A stretch of 64,000 bases of DNA from Variovorax sp. S12S4 (GTDB lineage: Bacteria > Pseudomonadota > Gammaproteobacteria > Burkholderiales > Burkholderiaceae_C): assembly GCF_023195515.1 (NCBI RefSeq), contig NZ_JALPKR020000002.1, positions 5,433,001 through 5,497,000 of the forward strand, in the 5' to 3' direction. The translations under genes and the position numbers were made by a program. The notes under the pieces were generated by a model. It searched no databases, had not been told where the DNA came from, and saw only the letters and a list, made by a program, of their open reading frames with translations. Of the stretch, positions 1 to 7,332 are shown piece by piece; positions within the stretch are counted from its first letter, which is position 1, and each line of letters begins with the position of its first letter.

Positions 1-17
1 CCACAGCCCAAAGGCAA

Positions 18-46
18 GGGCCGCTAGCGGTTGACGCAAGCGGCCC
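18..46. terminator. GC-rich hairpin, possible terminator
   Basis: An 8-bp perfect stem (GGGCCGCT at 18-25 with AGCGGCCC at 39-46) closes a 13-nt loop and is followed by TCTT. It could end a transcript entering from the left of the window on the plus strand. The T tract is weak, so this is a structural call only. Confidence 0.35.
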
Positions 47-55
47 TCTTGAGCA

Positions 56-118
56 CCCGAACCCGAAAGAACTGGCACCCGTCTGGCGAGACAGGGAGCA
101 GTTTAAACCGGGTTCGGG
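56..118. promoter_or_regulatory. 10-bp inverted repeat upstream of the AlpA-like gene
   Basis: CCCGAACCCG (56-65) and CGGGTTCGGG (109-118) are perfect inverted copies separated by 43 bases and end 28 bases before the first gene. The arrangement fits paired half-sites of a regulator or the arms of a long stem. No clear sigma-70 promoter was recognised between them. Confidence 0.35.
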
Positions 119-146
119 AAGTTTTGGCTTTGAACTGAAAGCACCT

Positions 147-344
147 ATGACCCGTGACAGTGATCCCACTCCGCCAGCCGACAGGCTGCTACGCCTTCCA
201 GACGTCCTCACCAAAGTGCCGGTCGGCCGCGCTTCTTGGTGGAAAGGTGTCAAGGACGGCCGCTACCCCGCCGCCATCAAGCTGGGCCCGCGCACGAGCG
301 CTTGGCGCGCGTCCGACATCGACAAGCTGATCGCTTCTCTCTAG
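147..344 (+). CDS. AlpA-family phage regulatory protein (HTH)
   Basis: This 65-residue protein matches the AlpA/excisionase-like pattern: a short helix-turn-helix opening with RLLRLPDVLTKVPVGRAS, then a basic wing with GRYPAAIKLGPRTSAW, and the usual closing W-R-x-S-D-I-D-x-L helix. AlpA proteins of P4-like satellites and integrative islands activate the integrase/excisionase gene, which would fit the integrase at 5446-6744. It is the first gene of the element inside the window and has no obvious operon partner on its strand until 1655. Family call is firm; the target promoter is inference. Confidence 0.8.
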   Translation: MTRDSDPTPPADRLLRLPDVLTKVPVGRASWWKGVKDGRYPAAIKLGPRTSAWRASDIDKLIASL

Positions 345-485
345 GCAGGGAGATCAATCATGACCAAGATTGCGGCGGGCAACCGTCGGCGGAGCGCTGC
401 GCGGCGTACGGAACACCTCGCGAACAAGCGTCACAACTTGACGACGCAACTGAGCCCTCTAGGCGCTGATGCAGAAAAATTGCGG

Positions 486-827
486 TCAGGAGGGCTGGGA
501 AGCAGCCTCGCGGTAGGCCCGCTTCCATCGCATCAAATCGTCCGCCAAATTCGCCACAGAGACAACGATCAAAAGAGTCAGCCCCATAGCAACCAACACA
601 TCCGTTTTCGTTGCGGGTTTGCTATTCAGGAAAAGGTCAAACGCGAAGTAGATGCCGAAGATGGCCGAAGCCAAATCGACAAGGACCGGTACAGCCTTCC
701 AGCTCAGGAGGTTGTAAAGCCTGTCGCCGTGCTTATCGAGCCAACGCTTCATCAAGTACTTGCCGGTCTCAACCAGGATGAAGGCAATGACGCCCCATGC
801 GATATACCAAGGGTTGAATTCAGTCAT
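486..827 (-). CDS. Small membrane protein of the mobile element
   Basis: A 113-residue protein with three hydrophobic stretches: residues about 7-20 (WYIAWGVIAFILV), about 47-67 (VLVDLASAIFGIYFAFDLF) and about 77-93 (VLVAMGLTLLIVVSVANL), with positively charged loops between. No family was recognised. It starts 9 bases after the stop of the ribbon-helix-helix gene on the same strand and is probably co-transcribed with it. The Shine-Dalgarno sequence is weak, so translational coupling is likely. It could be an accessory gene of the island, for example an immunity or exclusion function, but nothing in the sequence proves that. Confidence 0.6.
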   Translation of the reverse strand: MTEFNPWYIAWGVIAFILVETGKYLMKRWLDKHGDRLYNLLSWKAVPVLVDLASAIFGIYFAFDLFLNSKPATKTDVLVAMGLTLLIVVSVANLADDLMRWKRAYREAASQPS

Positions 828-836
828 ACGAGACGC

Positions 837-1559
837 TCAGGGTTTCGGCTTGCGGGCATTCGGGCTGCGTTTCGGGCCTCTGTTGGCCGGCGGGGGTGGC
901 GGGCTACGCGGAACGATGACCTTGTCCAAAATCGTTCCAGCCAATGGGAACTCACGGTTTTCGGGAGACATGCGGCCGATGTTGCCAACCAGCAGCACCT
1001 TGTTGATCGATCCCTTCGAACTAGCCTCTCGTGCGGTCACGCCCTCTCGGATGCGCCGCTCAACCACCTCTCGAGCTTCGGTTATGTGACGCCTCATGCC
1101 GTCAAGGTGCTCAAGCACCGCTTGCCGCTCACGGACGATGACGTTCAGTTCTTGCACCTGCATCTCCGCATCGCGCTGGACAGCCTTGAATTGCCGAATG
1201 CTTTCTTCAGCACGAGCGAAGTCCTCGTCGGTTTTAGCTTCGCGGGTGAGCCGCTCCGACTCCTGAGCGATCAAACGCGCGCGCACATCAAGCCCATCGA
1301 GTCGGCTCTTCACCAACTCGATTCGCATGTCCAACATGGACACGCGAGACTGCACAAGTTGCACCTGCGCCTCAAGGTATTGATCCATGGTTTCGCGCGG
1401 GGCGGCTGCCTGCGCAAGCGACGCCTCAAGCCGCGAGACGATCTCTGCGTTATAGCTTCGCCCAGAAGCTTGCGCAGCCGCGTGCATAGCCTCGTGCACC
1501 TCGGGAGGCAGTCGGAGTGCCGTTTTCACGAAGTTCTTCTGGTCGATGCTTGTAGCCAT
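837..1559 (-). CDS. Arc-type ribbon-helix-helix protein with coiled-coil tail
   Basis: The 240-residue product starts with an Arc/Mnt-like ribbon-helix-helix domain: the strand FVKTALRLPPEVHEAM and the helix SYNAEIVSRLEASL, residues about 9-48. A long charged helical region (about 55-180), likely a coiled coil for oligomerisation, follows. The tail (about 215-240) is proline- and basic-rich. The ATG at 1559 is chosen because the RHH domain begins there; an upstream extension in the same frame adds only low-complexity sequence. The gene diverges from a second RHH gene at 1655 with nearly the same DNA-binding domain, and three operator-like repeats lie at and between the starts. The likely role is a repressor controlling the divergent promoters; the tail makes it much longer than Arc (53 residues). 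Confidence 0.75.
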   Translation of the reverse strand: MATSIDQKNFVKTALRLPPEVHEAMHAAAQASGRSYNAEIVSRLEASLAQAAAPRETMDQYLEAQVQLVQSRVSMLDMRIELVKSRLDGLDVRARLIAQESERLTREAKTDEDFARAEESIRQFKAVQRDAEMQVQELNVIVRERQAVLEHLDGMRRHITEAREVVERRIREGVTAREASSKGSINKVLLVGNIGRMSPENREFPLAGTILDKVIVPRSPPPPPANRGPKRSPNARKPKP

Positions 1560-1644
1560 GCCTCCATGATAGTCCCTCAAAAATCGTCGGGTATTGCCTC
1601 CATGACGGAAGCACGATACAGTCGATTCAATGCCTCCATTATGG
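1559..1644. promoter_or_regulatory. Three 36-bp-spaced direct repeats, putative RHH operators
   Basis: TGCCTCCAT occurs at 1559-1567, 1595-1603 and 1631-1639, exactly 36 bp apart each time. Each copy begins a partly palindromic site: the third reads TCCATTATGGA (5-1-5 palindrome), the second TCCATGACGGA, the first TCCATGATAGT. The array fills the 95 bp between two divergent Arc-type genes, and the first copy overlaps the start codon of the minus-strand gene. Arc-family proteins bind tandem half-sites, so this is a good candidate for a shared operator array. Confidence 0.6.
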
Positions 1645-1654
1645 AAACACTTAA

Positions 1655-1837
1655 ATGAGCAGCCAGAAAGACTTTGTGAAAACCGCCCTGCGTCTGCCTC
1701 CTGACCTCCATGCATCGCTCCATGGGTCCGCCAAGGAAAGCGAACGAACCTTCAACGCCGAAATCCTCCATCGCCTGCGCTCGAGCTTCAAGGCTAGACG
1801 CGTTCCGCATCCCGTCACCTCGAAAGGAACTCTGTGA
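1655..1837 (+). CDS. Small Arc-type ribbon-helix-helix protein
   Basis: A 60-residue protein that is nearly all RHH domain: DFVKTALRLPPDLHASLHG and the helix TFNAEILHRLRSSF. It is clearly paralogous to the N-terminus of the divergent gene at 837-1559 (same FVKTALRLPP strand) but lacks the coiled-coil tail. Its stop overlaps the GTG start of the antirepressor (GTGA), so repressor and antirepressor are translationally coupled. This mirrors the Arc/Ant arrangement of phage P22, where arc precedes ant. By that analogy it should repress the antirepressor operon. Confidence 0.75.
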   Translation: MSSQKDFVKTALRLPPDLHASLHGSAKESERTFNAEILHRLRSSFKARRVPHPVTSKGTL

Positions 1838-2607
1838 CCACCATCGTCCCCTTTAACTTCGATGGCGCCGCCGTCCGCGCGCTTGAAATCGACAACGAGC
1901 CCTACTTCGTCGGAAAGGATGTCGCCGGAGCCCTGGGCTACAGCGATGCGACCACGGCGATCCGGTCGCACTGCCGCGGGGTGCAAAAGCTGCACCCCAT
2001 CTCCGACAGCCTCGGCCGCATGCAAGAGACCCGCCTCCTTTCTGAACCCGACGTCCTGCGTCTGATCGTGAACAGCACTCTTCCGGCTGCAGAGCGGTTC
2101 GAGCGCTGGGTGTTCGAAGAAGTGCTCCCGTCGATCCGCAAGACGGGCAGCTACTCGTCCCCGAAAGCCGCGCCCTCGCCTGTCCGACTGGCTTACGACG
2201 CCGCCAAAGCCTTCCCGCCGCTGTTCCGCGTTGCTCGCCTACTGGGTTGCGACAAGAACGCTGCGGCCATCAGCGCCAATCAAATGGTGCGCAAGCTCAC
2301 CGACGTGAACCTGCTCGAAGGTCTGGGCCAGGTGCATCTCGAAGCCGAGAAGCAGGACACTCAGTTCTTCACGCCCACCGAACTCGGCAAACGCATCGGC
2401 GCCAGCGCCCGCGGTGTGAACCTCCTGCTCGCGGAGGCTGGTATGCAGATGAAGCGCGGCGACGTTTGGGAAGTGACCGATGCCGGACGCGAGTTCGCGC
2501 GCATTCTGGACACCGGCAAGAAGCACGGCAGCGGCGTCCCGATTCAGCAGGTCAAGTGGAGCCCCAATGTGCTGCCCCTGCTCGGCAGCGAAAAGGAGGC
2601 TGCGTGA
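1834..2607 (+). CDS. Bro-N domain phage antirepressor
   Basis: A 257-residue protein starting with a Bro-N domain (residues about 1-110): strands around VPFNFDGAAVRALEID, then FVGKDVAGALGYSD and the conserved R-F-E-R-W-V-F-E-E-V-L-P-S-I-R-K-T-G-S-Y end. The C-terminal half (about 130-250) resembles the winged-helix antirepressor tails (LLGCDKNAAAISANQMV, then FFTPTELGKRIGASARGVNLLL). Start is GTG at 1834, preceded by AAAGGA and overlapping the upstream stop. Proteins of this type relieve prophage repression or inactivate host repressors. Position directly behind an Arc-like gene fits the P22 immI-type switch. Confidence 0.85.
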   Translation: MTTIVPFNFDGAAVRALEIDNEPYFVGKDVAGALGYSDATTAIRSHCRGVQKLHPISDSLGRMQETRLLSEPDVLRLIVNSTLPAAERFERWVFEEVLPSIRKTGSYSSPKAAPSPVRLAYDAAKAFPPLFRVARLLGCDKNAAAISANQMVRKLTDVNLLEGLGQVHLEAEKQDTQFFTPTELGKRIGASARGVNLLLAEAGMQMKRGDVWEVTDAGREFARILDTGKKHGSGVPIQQVKWSPNVLPLLGSEKEAA

Positions 2608-2771
2608 ACTCGCTCGAAAAAAATACTCGATTCGCACCTAGCGCGATTCGAACGACGATTGCTATCGTAATAGCAGACCTCGAAAAAGGCGAAACCGGCA
2701 TGCGCTTGGACCCGCATCCGGCTTCTGTGACCCGAAACCCCTGTGACAAGGAAACGAATCATGCCCAATGA
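2604..2771 (+). CDS. Short unknown protein, GTG start
   Basis: A GTG at 2604 overlaps the antirepressor stop (GTGA) and opens a 55-codon frame containing a hydrophobic stretch IRTTIAIVIADL followed by a charged tail. No family is recognised. The same overlap style links nearly all genes of this strand, which is the main support. The local sequence (2607-2760) is more A/T-rich than the neighbours. A further 22-codon frame, ATG at 2761 to TAA at 2829, follows AAGGAAACG and could be a leader peptide; it is too short to call. Confidence 0.35.
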   Translation: MNSLEKNTRFAPSAIRTTIAIVIADLEKGETGMRLDPHPASVTRNPCDKETNHAQ

Positions 2772-2843
2772 TGCCACGCTCGCGCAGGCAGGCGCAACCG
2801 AGCCCCCTCCCCTCCTCGGATGGGAGTAATCACTGGTGAGCCA

Positions 2844-3125
2844 ATGCCCCATCCCCGGATCGCATTCGACTCGTCGGCGTACGACACGCTCACGATGCGC
2901 ACCACGGAGGTCCAGGCACTCGCCTCGTGCGTGGTCTGCCTCACTGCAGTGGAGAAATCTGAGGATGGTCGCTTCAGCGGCTACGAACTGACCGACGACG
3001 CGCTGCCGCTACTCGGCGGCGTGATCATGCGGCTCGCCCGAGAAGCCGAAACCGCCAGCCATCAGCTGTGGGACCAGTACCAGCAAGCCAGTGCAATCGC
3101 CAACGGTCGTGGGGTGCAGCAATGA
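2844..3125 (+). CDS. Hypothetical protein of the mobile element
   Basis: The frame encodes 93 residues from ATG 2844 (or 101 from ATG 2820). ATG 2844 has GGTGAG just upstream and begins MPHPRIAFDSSAYDTL. The sequence reads as a short strand-rich N-terminus and two helices (VQALASCVVCLTAVEK and LLGGVIMRLAREAETASHQ), with no recognised family. Its stop overlaps the next start in an ATGA, so it belongs to the coupled gene chain that runs to 5473. Function unknown. Confidence 0.55.
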   Translation: MPHPRIAFDSSAYDTLTMRTTEVQALASCVVCLTAVEKSEDGRFSGYELTDDALPLLGGVIMRLAREAETASHQLWDQYQQASAIANGRGVQQ

Positions 3126-4345
3126 ACGCCGTTGCCATCAAACCCCCCGCCGCGCCCGCCACGGTCCGCACCCCAACTGAGAAGGTGTCCCCGAAATGGC
3201 ATACGGCTGCCTATGCCGGTCGCGCTGCGGTTACGAAGCTGCTCACCGAGGCGCTGGGCCTCAGCAAAGACGCAAACGAAGACTCGTCTGGCTGGGCACA
3301 CCGCCTGATCTCGAACGCGATCACGAGCAACGAGACGAGCGGCGACGATACCCAGTACGAAATTGCAGACACTGCATGCAACGTCGAGGCCGCGCTGCAA
3401 GGCGTGTTGAACCTCCCCGACGATCCGGTGGTGCCCGTTGTTCGCGCCAAGCTCGAGCACGCGATTTCCATCCTCGAAGCAATCGCAACGTTCAACGCCG
3501 AGGAAATCAGTGCCGCAATCGAGACGGCGCCCAGCGCGGCCCTTGGAACTCTGGTTTCGGTCGGCCCCAATGGTCGCAAGCCGAACGCCACCTACGTCGC
3601 AGCCACCGGCGACGATTGGAAGGCGCGACTGGCGACACTGCAGGCCGCGTGTACTGAAGCCGACGAAAAGCTGGAAATGGCCTATGACGCCGCAGAGCGC
3701 GGCGAACCGGTTGACACGCTTCTCGACCACATCAACCACGCGCTACTTCCCGATGCGGTGCGCCCGATGTTCCTGGGGCAGCCCACGAAGGCCGATGCGG
3801 CGGCAACCTATGACGCACTGTTCGCCCCGCTCGCCTGCCTCGAAGGTGCGCTAGCCCTGGCGGCTGGCACCGTGATTCACGGCACGCTGAAGGAAGCCTT
3901 CGATCTGCTCGATTGGGCGCAGACGGAATGCGACGGCGCAGCGCTTGGAAAACTGCTGCCGGCGCAAGCCGAGCAGGACGACCGTCAACACTCCGAGCGC
4001 GAGACTGCCCCGAGCCATTCGTTCGAGGCGAACGGCATCGAAGACGGCGCCTACCTGATCGCGAATGAGGCCATCGCAATCATTCGGGCGCGCGCCGAGG
4101 AGGTCGGCTCCGATCTGGTCTACGGAGCGATCTACGTGGCCGAGCGCGCAAAGGACATTCTTGGTGAAGGCATCCACGCCCGCGACGTTCAGATGTGCGA
4201 GGACGCCTCCGCCCCTCTCGCTGTCGCCATCGCAGTGCTCGAAGCGGGTGTCCATGCGCACGACGATGTTGCGCTGCACGGTGCGCTGCGTCTCTTGGAA
4301 CTGGCCAAGACCTCCCTCGACGACGCTATCGCGGAGGTCCAATGA
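3122..4345 (+). CDS. Unknown helical-repeat protein of the mobile element
   Basis: The ATG at 3122 overlaps the upstream stop and gives 407 residues; a longer frame from 3068 adds only residues antisense to nothing known. The protein is acidic and almost wholly helical. At least three segments share a design of paired amphipathic helices ending in A-x-x-I-L-E or A-x-x-x-L-D: around residues 60-120 (RAKLEHAISILEAI), 160-285 and 325-405 (ALHGALRLLELAKTSLDDAI). No enzymatic motif, signal peptide or membrane segment is seen. A scaffold or binding role is possible. Coding is supported by length and ATGA coupling at both ends. Confidence 0.6.
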   Translation: MNAVAIKPPAAPATVRTPTEKVSPKWHTAAYAGRAAVTKLLTEALGLSKDANEDSSGWAHRLISNAITSNETSGDDTQYEIADTACNVEAALQGVLNLPDDPVVPVVRAKLEHAISILEAIATFNAEEISAAIETAPSAALGTLVSVGPNGRKPNATYVAATGDDWKARLATLQAACTEADEKLEMAYDAAERGEPVDTLLDHINHALLPDAVRPMFLGQPTKADAAATYDALFAPLACLEGALALAAGTVIHGTLKEAFDLLDWAQTECDGAALGKLLPAQAEQDDRQHSERETAPSHSFEANGIEDGAYLIANEAIAIIRARAEEVGSDLVYGAIYVAERAKDILGEGIHARDVQMCEDASAPLAVAIAVLEAGVHAHDDVALHGALRLLELAKTSLDDAIAEVQ

Positions 4346-5001
4346 AAGCGGTAAACGATAACCCTGGCGTCGAGTTCGACGCGGGCGTGAGCGGTGATCG
4401 CTACAGCGGCAGCGTAGAAGCCCTGATCGCGGCCGGCATCATCACCGCGGAGCACCTTCCCGCCGCCACCTCAGTGACCTTCTTCAATGGCGTTCAAGTC
4501 GATGGCCGCAAGGTCAAGGCGATGCAGGATGAGCGCTGGATGCAGGTTCGGTGCGTTGGGCGCAGCCTTCGGGTCACGAAGGGGATCACCCGCGAAGAGC
4601 GCGCGCGCCGTGAGGAAGCCCGCAGGCTGGAAGTTGAAGAGCTGGCCCGCACTGCTCCGCGCAAAGATCCAGGCTTCGACGGCGTCCGAGTGATGGACTA
4701 CCAGGCGAGCGCGGCGTTCGTGGTCGGCGACGAAGTGTTCGCCCACGGCAAGGCCGCTACGGTTGTCGGCCCCTACAAGCTGTATCGCGTGCGAGATGAC
4801 GACGCCGGAGAGTTCAGCGACGGCAAGAGCCGTGCCGATTACCTCTACGGCTATCTATGCCGGCTGGAGAGCAACGGGGAGGAATTCTTCTATCCGGCGC
4901 ATGGTGTGCGCGCGAGGTCTGGAACTGTGAGCCATCTTCGGCTGGTATCCGGCGCCGGCCCACGTCGGGAAATCGGCTTCTCGATCCGGAGCCTCGCATG
5001 A
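4342..5001 (+). CDS. Hypothetical protein of the mobile element
   Basis: The start at 4342 is supported by GGAGG at 4333-4337 and an ATGA overlap with the upstream stop. The 219-residue product has a charged central helix (ITREERARREEARRLEVEEL, about residues 93-112) between two strand-rich parts, the second with several Tyr/Phe positions (KLYRVRDDDAGEF and YLYGYLCRLESNGEEFFY). No family recognised. The next gene again begins within its stop codon. Confidence 0.55.
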   Translation: MKAVNDNPGVEFDAGVSGDRYSGSVEALIAAGIITAEHLPAATSVTFFNGVQVDGRKVKAMQDERWMQVRCVGRSLRVTKGITREERARREEARRLEVEELARTAPRKDPGFDGVRVMDYQASAAFVVGDEVFAHGKAATVVGPYKLYRVRDDDAGEFSDGKSRADYLYGYLCRLESNGEEFFYPAHGVRARSGTVSHLRLVSGAGPRREIGFSIRSLA

Positions 5002-5216
5002 CCGACATCTACACCGATGGGTCACGCCGGCTGAACCCGAACGCCGCCGGCATTATTCATGACGGCGTGATCGACGCGGACTGGCTGGCCTCCAAGGTCA
5101 TGGAGAACCTCGACCAGGAGGCGCCGGAGTTCTGGGCTAACCACCCCCTCACGGATCGCGGCAACCTTCGCAACATCATCGTCCGCGTCTTCATGGACGA
5201 AGGTGCAAAGCGATGA
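4998..5216 (+). CDS. Small hypothetical protein of the mobile element
   Basis: Seventy-two residues, ATGA overlap with the gene before and after. The sequence begins MTDIYTDGSRRLNP and continues with an acidic amphipathic helix (DADWLASKVMENLDQEAPEFW). No family or motif is recognised. Inclusion rests on its place in the overlapping chain. Confidence 0.5.
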   Translation: MTDIYTDGSRRLNPNAAGIIHDGVIDADWLASKVMENLDQEAPEFWANHPLTDRGNLRNIIVRVFMDEGAKR

Positions 5217-5473
5217 AGAAGCCCGTTCTTCCTATCGTGCAGATCAGGCCGCTGTACTTGGCTCGTCCGGACGCAGCGGCCTTCCTGGCGATTTCGGAAA
5301 GCACGCTCGACGCTTTGGTGGCTAGGGGCGAGGCGCCCAAGCCGCGCAAGGTCAGCGCGGGCCGTACTGCGTGGCTGGTTGAGGACCTGGAGAACTGGGG
5401 GCGTGAGCGGCCGATCTCTGATCTTTTGCCGCCCAAGAACAGCGGCTACGGCCGCGCAGGCGCGCCGGTCTGA
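5213..5473 (+). CDS. Excisionase/AlpA-like HTH protein
   Basis: Eighty-six residues with a MerR/excisionase-type winged helix: LYLARPDAAAFLAISESTLD, then ARGEAPKPRKVSAGRTAWLVEDLENW, the same R-T-x-W-x-x-x-D-x-x-x-W ending as the first gene of the window. It converges on the integrase gene, with a 28-bp overlap of the two 3' ends. Small HTH proteins beside integrases are commonly directionality factors (Xis), so this is the best excisionase candidate here, with the gene at 147 as the alternative. Confidence 0.65.
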   Translation: MKKPVLPIVQIRPLYLARPDAAAFLAISESTLDALVARGEAPKPRKVSAGRTAWLVEDLENWGRERPISDLLPPKNSGYGRAGAPV

Positions 5474-6744
5474 CGAAGGCGCTCGAGGTGCTTGGCCAGC
5501 CGCGTTAGCCACATGCGCCGCTCGGCGTCGTAGGTGTGGGAGTTGTAAGTGCCCTCGATGACCGGCGGCAGGTGCCCGAGGATGGCCTCGGCGATTTCCT
5601 TTGGGCAACCGAGCGAGGCGAGCATGGTACGACTGGTCCGGCGCAAGTTGTGCGGCGTCCAGTTCGTGACCGGCAGCACGAGCCCATCAGCCTCGCGGCG
5701 CGCCACCTTCGCGGAATACGGCTGCAGGCCGTAGATGTAGGTTGAGAAATCGTGTTGTGTGTATTGCTCGCCGCGGGCATCTTCAAACAGCAGCCCGGAA
5801 ATTCCGACCTTCTTCATACGGCGCTGAACGACTTCCAAGGCTCGGCCAATTAGCGGCACCCGAAAATCGACAGCATTTGGAAAGCGAGCATTTTTTGTCA
5901 TCGCCTTTGGCACGGTCCACCACCAGCCGTCCGACTCTTTGGTGATGAATTCCGGGCGCATTCCGCAGATTTCTACGCCGCGGGCATCCGTCCAGAGATA
6001 GATCACGGTCACATCACGGCCGAGCTCGTGCATGTTGGGCAACCAGTTCAGCAACACACCGACTTCATCGTCGCGCAGCACGCGTCGCTGCTGGCCTTGG
6101 TGCTCGCCACCGACGATCTTCCCTTTGCTCTTCAGCTTGCCCTTCATGAGCGTCGGCCACCAGTTCGGCACGTCTTCGTCGATGCGGCCGGCGTCCAGCG
6201 CGCGCGCCCAGGCAGCACCGAGCATTGAGCGTAGCTTTTGGGCCGCCGTCGGCGTGGCTTTTCGGGCCTCCAGGATGTTGAAGCAGGCGGAGCGGGTCAC
6301 GCCCGGAGCCGACGTCTCCGCGAACTCCGGCTCCTCCTCGAGCAGCTTCTCGAGAGCGCGCCGCGCAGCTGTGGCGCCGGCTTCCTGACGCTCGTGCTCG
6401 ATGTGTTGGCTGATGTAATCCTGCACCACGTCTCGCACGGTGGGCACGCCAGCGATCGGCGGCGGCGCCATGGGCTTTCGCTGCTGGCGCTGGTATTCCT
6501 TGGGATCGATACCCGCGACACGCTTCGCGCGCAAGGTCTCCCAGGACGCTGCAGCCTCGGAAGCACGCATCTTGGGATATGGCCCGATGGAGGTCTGCTT
6601 CATCAGGCCCGTTGCCGGGGACTTGTAGCGGTAGGTCCAGGTCTGCTTTGACGCAGAGGCGACCAGGCGCAGGCCCTCGCACCCTTCCACCGTCAGGTGC
6701 TCTCCAGGCTTGAGAAGCTTGGCGGCTCGAACGTCAAAGAACAT
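5446..6744 (-). CDS. P4-type tyrosine site-specific integrase
   Basis: A 432-residue integrase. The N-terminal part (about 1-85) is the DUF4102-like arm-binding domain of P4 integrases (KLLKPGEHLTVEGCEGLRL, then TSIGPYPKMRASEAA). A helical core-binding domain (about 105-210) follows, then the catalytic domain. Visible catalytic residues are the first Arg in DARGVEICGMR, the His-x-x-Arg box HNLRR, the second His in LGHLPP and the nucleophile Tyr in HTYDAERR or TYNSH. The start ATG at 6744 is preceded by GGAG nine bases upstream. A 24-residue in-frame extension to 6816 looks unsuitable. Its N-terminus faces tRNA-Gly(CCC), 225 bp away. Confidence 0.92.
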   Translation of the reverse strand: MFFDVRAAKLLKPGEHLTVEGCEGLRLVASASKQTWTYRYKSPATGLMKQTSIGPYPKMRASEAAASWETLRAKRVAGIDPKEYQRQQRKPMAPPPIAGVPTVRDVVQDYISQHIEHERQEAGATAARRALEKLLEEEPEFAETSAPGVTRSACFNILEARKATPTAAQKLRSMLGAAWARALDAGRIDEDVPNWWPTLMKGKLKSKGKIVGGEHQGQQRRVLRDDEVGVLLNWLPNMHELGRDVTVIYLWTDARGVEICGMRPEFITKESDGWWWTVPKAMTKNARFPNAVDFRVPLIGRALEVVQRRMKKVGISGLLFEDARGEQYTQHDFSTYIYGLQPYSAKVARREADGLVLPVTNWTPHNLRRTSRTMLASLGCPKEIAEAILGHLPPVIEGTYNSHTYDAERRMWLTRLAKHLERLRQTGAPARP

Positions 6745-6797
6745 GGACCTATACTCCGGCTGTCGGCTCCCGCAGGCATGCGGAAGACGAGTGGTTT

Positions 6798-6808
6798 CGG
6801 GTGTAGTT
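6798..6808 (+). other. 11-bp copy of the tRNA-Gly 5' end, possible att core
   Basis: CGGGTGTAGTT at 6798-6808 is repeated exactly at 6971-6981, inside the 5' part of the tRNA-Gly gene. It lies between the integrase start and the tRNA promoter. Either it is a remnant attachment core or a chance match; the other end of the element is outside the window. Confidence 0.3.
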
Positions 6809-6817
6809 TCTCTCAAA

Positions 6818-6841
6818 AAAACCTACGCCAAAACCTACGCC
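6818..6841. repeat. Perfect 12-bp tandem repeat, possible integrase arm sites
   Basis: AAAACCTACGCC is present twice head to tail (6818-6829 and 6830-6841), 74 bp upstream of the integrase start codon. Direct repeats in this position are typical of integrase arm-type binding sites. The assignment is by position only. Confidence 0.45.
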
Positions 6842-6895
6842 AAGGTGCCAAGTTGATAGAGGTGAGGCCGGGTGACGTTGGGAACACGGTCGAAG

Positions 6896-6923
6896 TTGAA
6901 ACTCCAACTTTCCTCTGTAGAAT
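6896..6923 (+). promoter_or_regulatory. Sigma-70 promoter of tRNA-Gly
   Basis: TTGAAA (6896-6901) and TAGAAT (6918-6923) are separated by 16 bp and lie about 47 bp before the tRNA. Between promoter and tRNA there is a 7-bp inverted repeat (AACTCGT 6941-6947 and ACGAGTT 6956-6962). The promoter being intact argues that any element junction is upstream of it or that the element re-supplied it. Confidence 0.65.
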
Positions 6924-6969
6924 CAGGCACTTAGGTCGATAACTCGTAGAAATCAACGAGTTGCCAGAT

Positions 6970-7043
6970 GCGGGTGTAGTTCAATGGTAGAACGGCAGCT
7001 TCCCAAGCTTCATACGAGGGTTCGATTCCCTTCACCCGCTCCA
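6970..7043 (+). tRNA. glyU: tRNA-Gly (anticodon CCC)
   Basis: A 74-nt cloverleaf: acceptor GCGGGTG (6970-6976) pairs fully with CACCCGC (7033-7039), the discriminator is T and CCA is encoded. The D-arm reads GTTCAATGGTAGAAC and the T-arm AGGGTTCGATTCCCT. The anticodon loop TTCCCAA places CCC at positions 34-36. The sequence is very close to E. coli glyU. The anticodon stem GCAGC/GCTTC contains one C-T mismatch at its second pair, where E. coli has G-C. Confidence 0.95.
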
Positions 7044-7332
7044 AGCGCTGCGCAAATAGCTGAAACTCCGCGCGAGTAAGAGGCGCTTCGCCAGCCGCAT
7101 TTACAGCACGCCCATGCCAAGCAGTGCTGTGCAAGACCCCTACAGTTCATCCCACCTGCATCGCAAGCATTCGCTAGGCCCGGGCCATGCGCAACATGCG
7201 GCCCTTCGAGAGAAAGCAACGCATTCCGCGCTGCTCCTCCGACCCGTACGCCCCGTCATGCAGGAGACAGCCGCCCAGCCCGCAGCCGGGCACCATCGAG
7301 GCACTCCCAACGCCCCTCGAAAGACGTCTCTC

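Noticed and set aside
360-1658. 432-codon plus-strand frame with a good ribosome-binding site (AGGGAGATC before ATG 360)
   Set aside because: From 486 on it is exactly antisense to a membrane protein and an RHH protein that have recognisable domains; the product has no plausible domain. Only the first 40 codons are free of overlap. A truncated gene start there cannot be ruled out.
6931-7134. Minus-strand frame reading through tRNA-Gly
   Set aside because: Antisense translation of tRNA genes gives familiar false proteins of this kind; the tRNA and its promoter explain the sequence.
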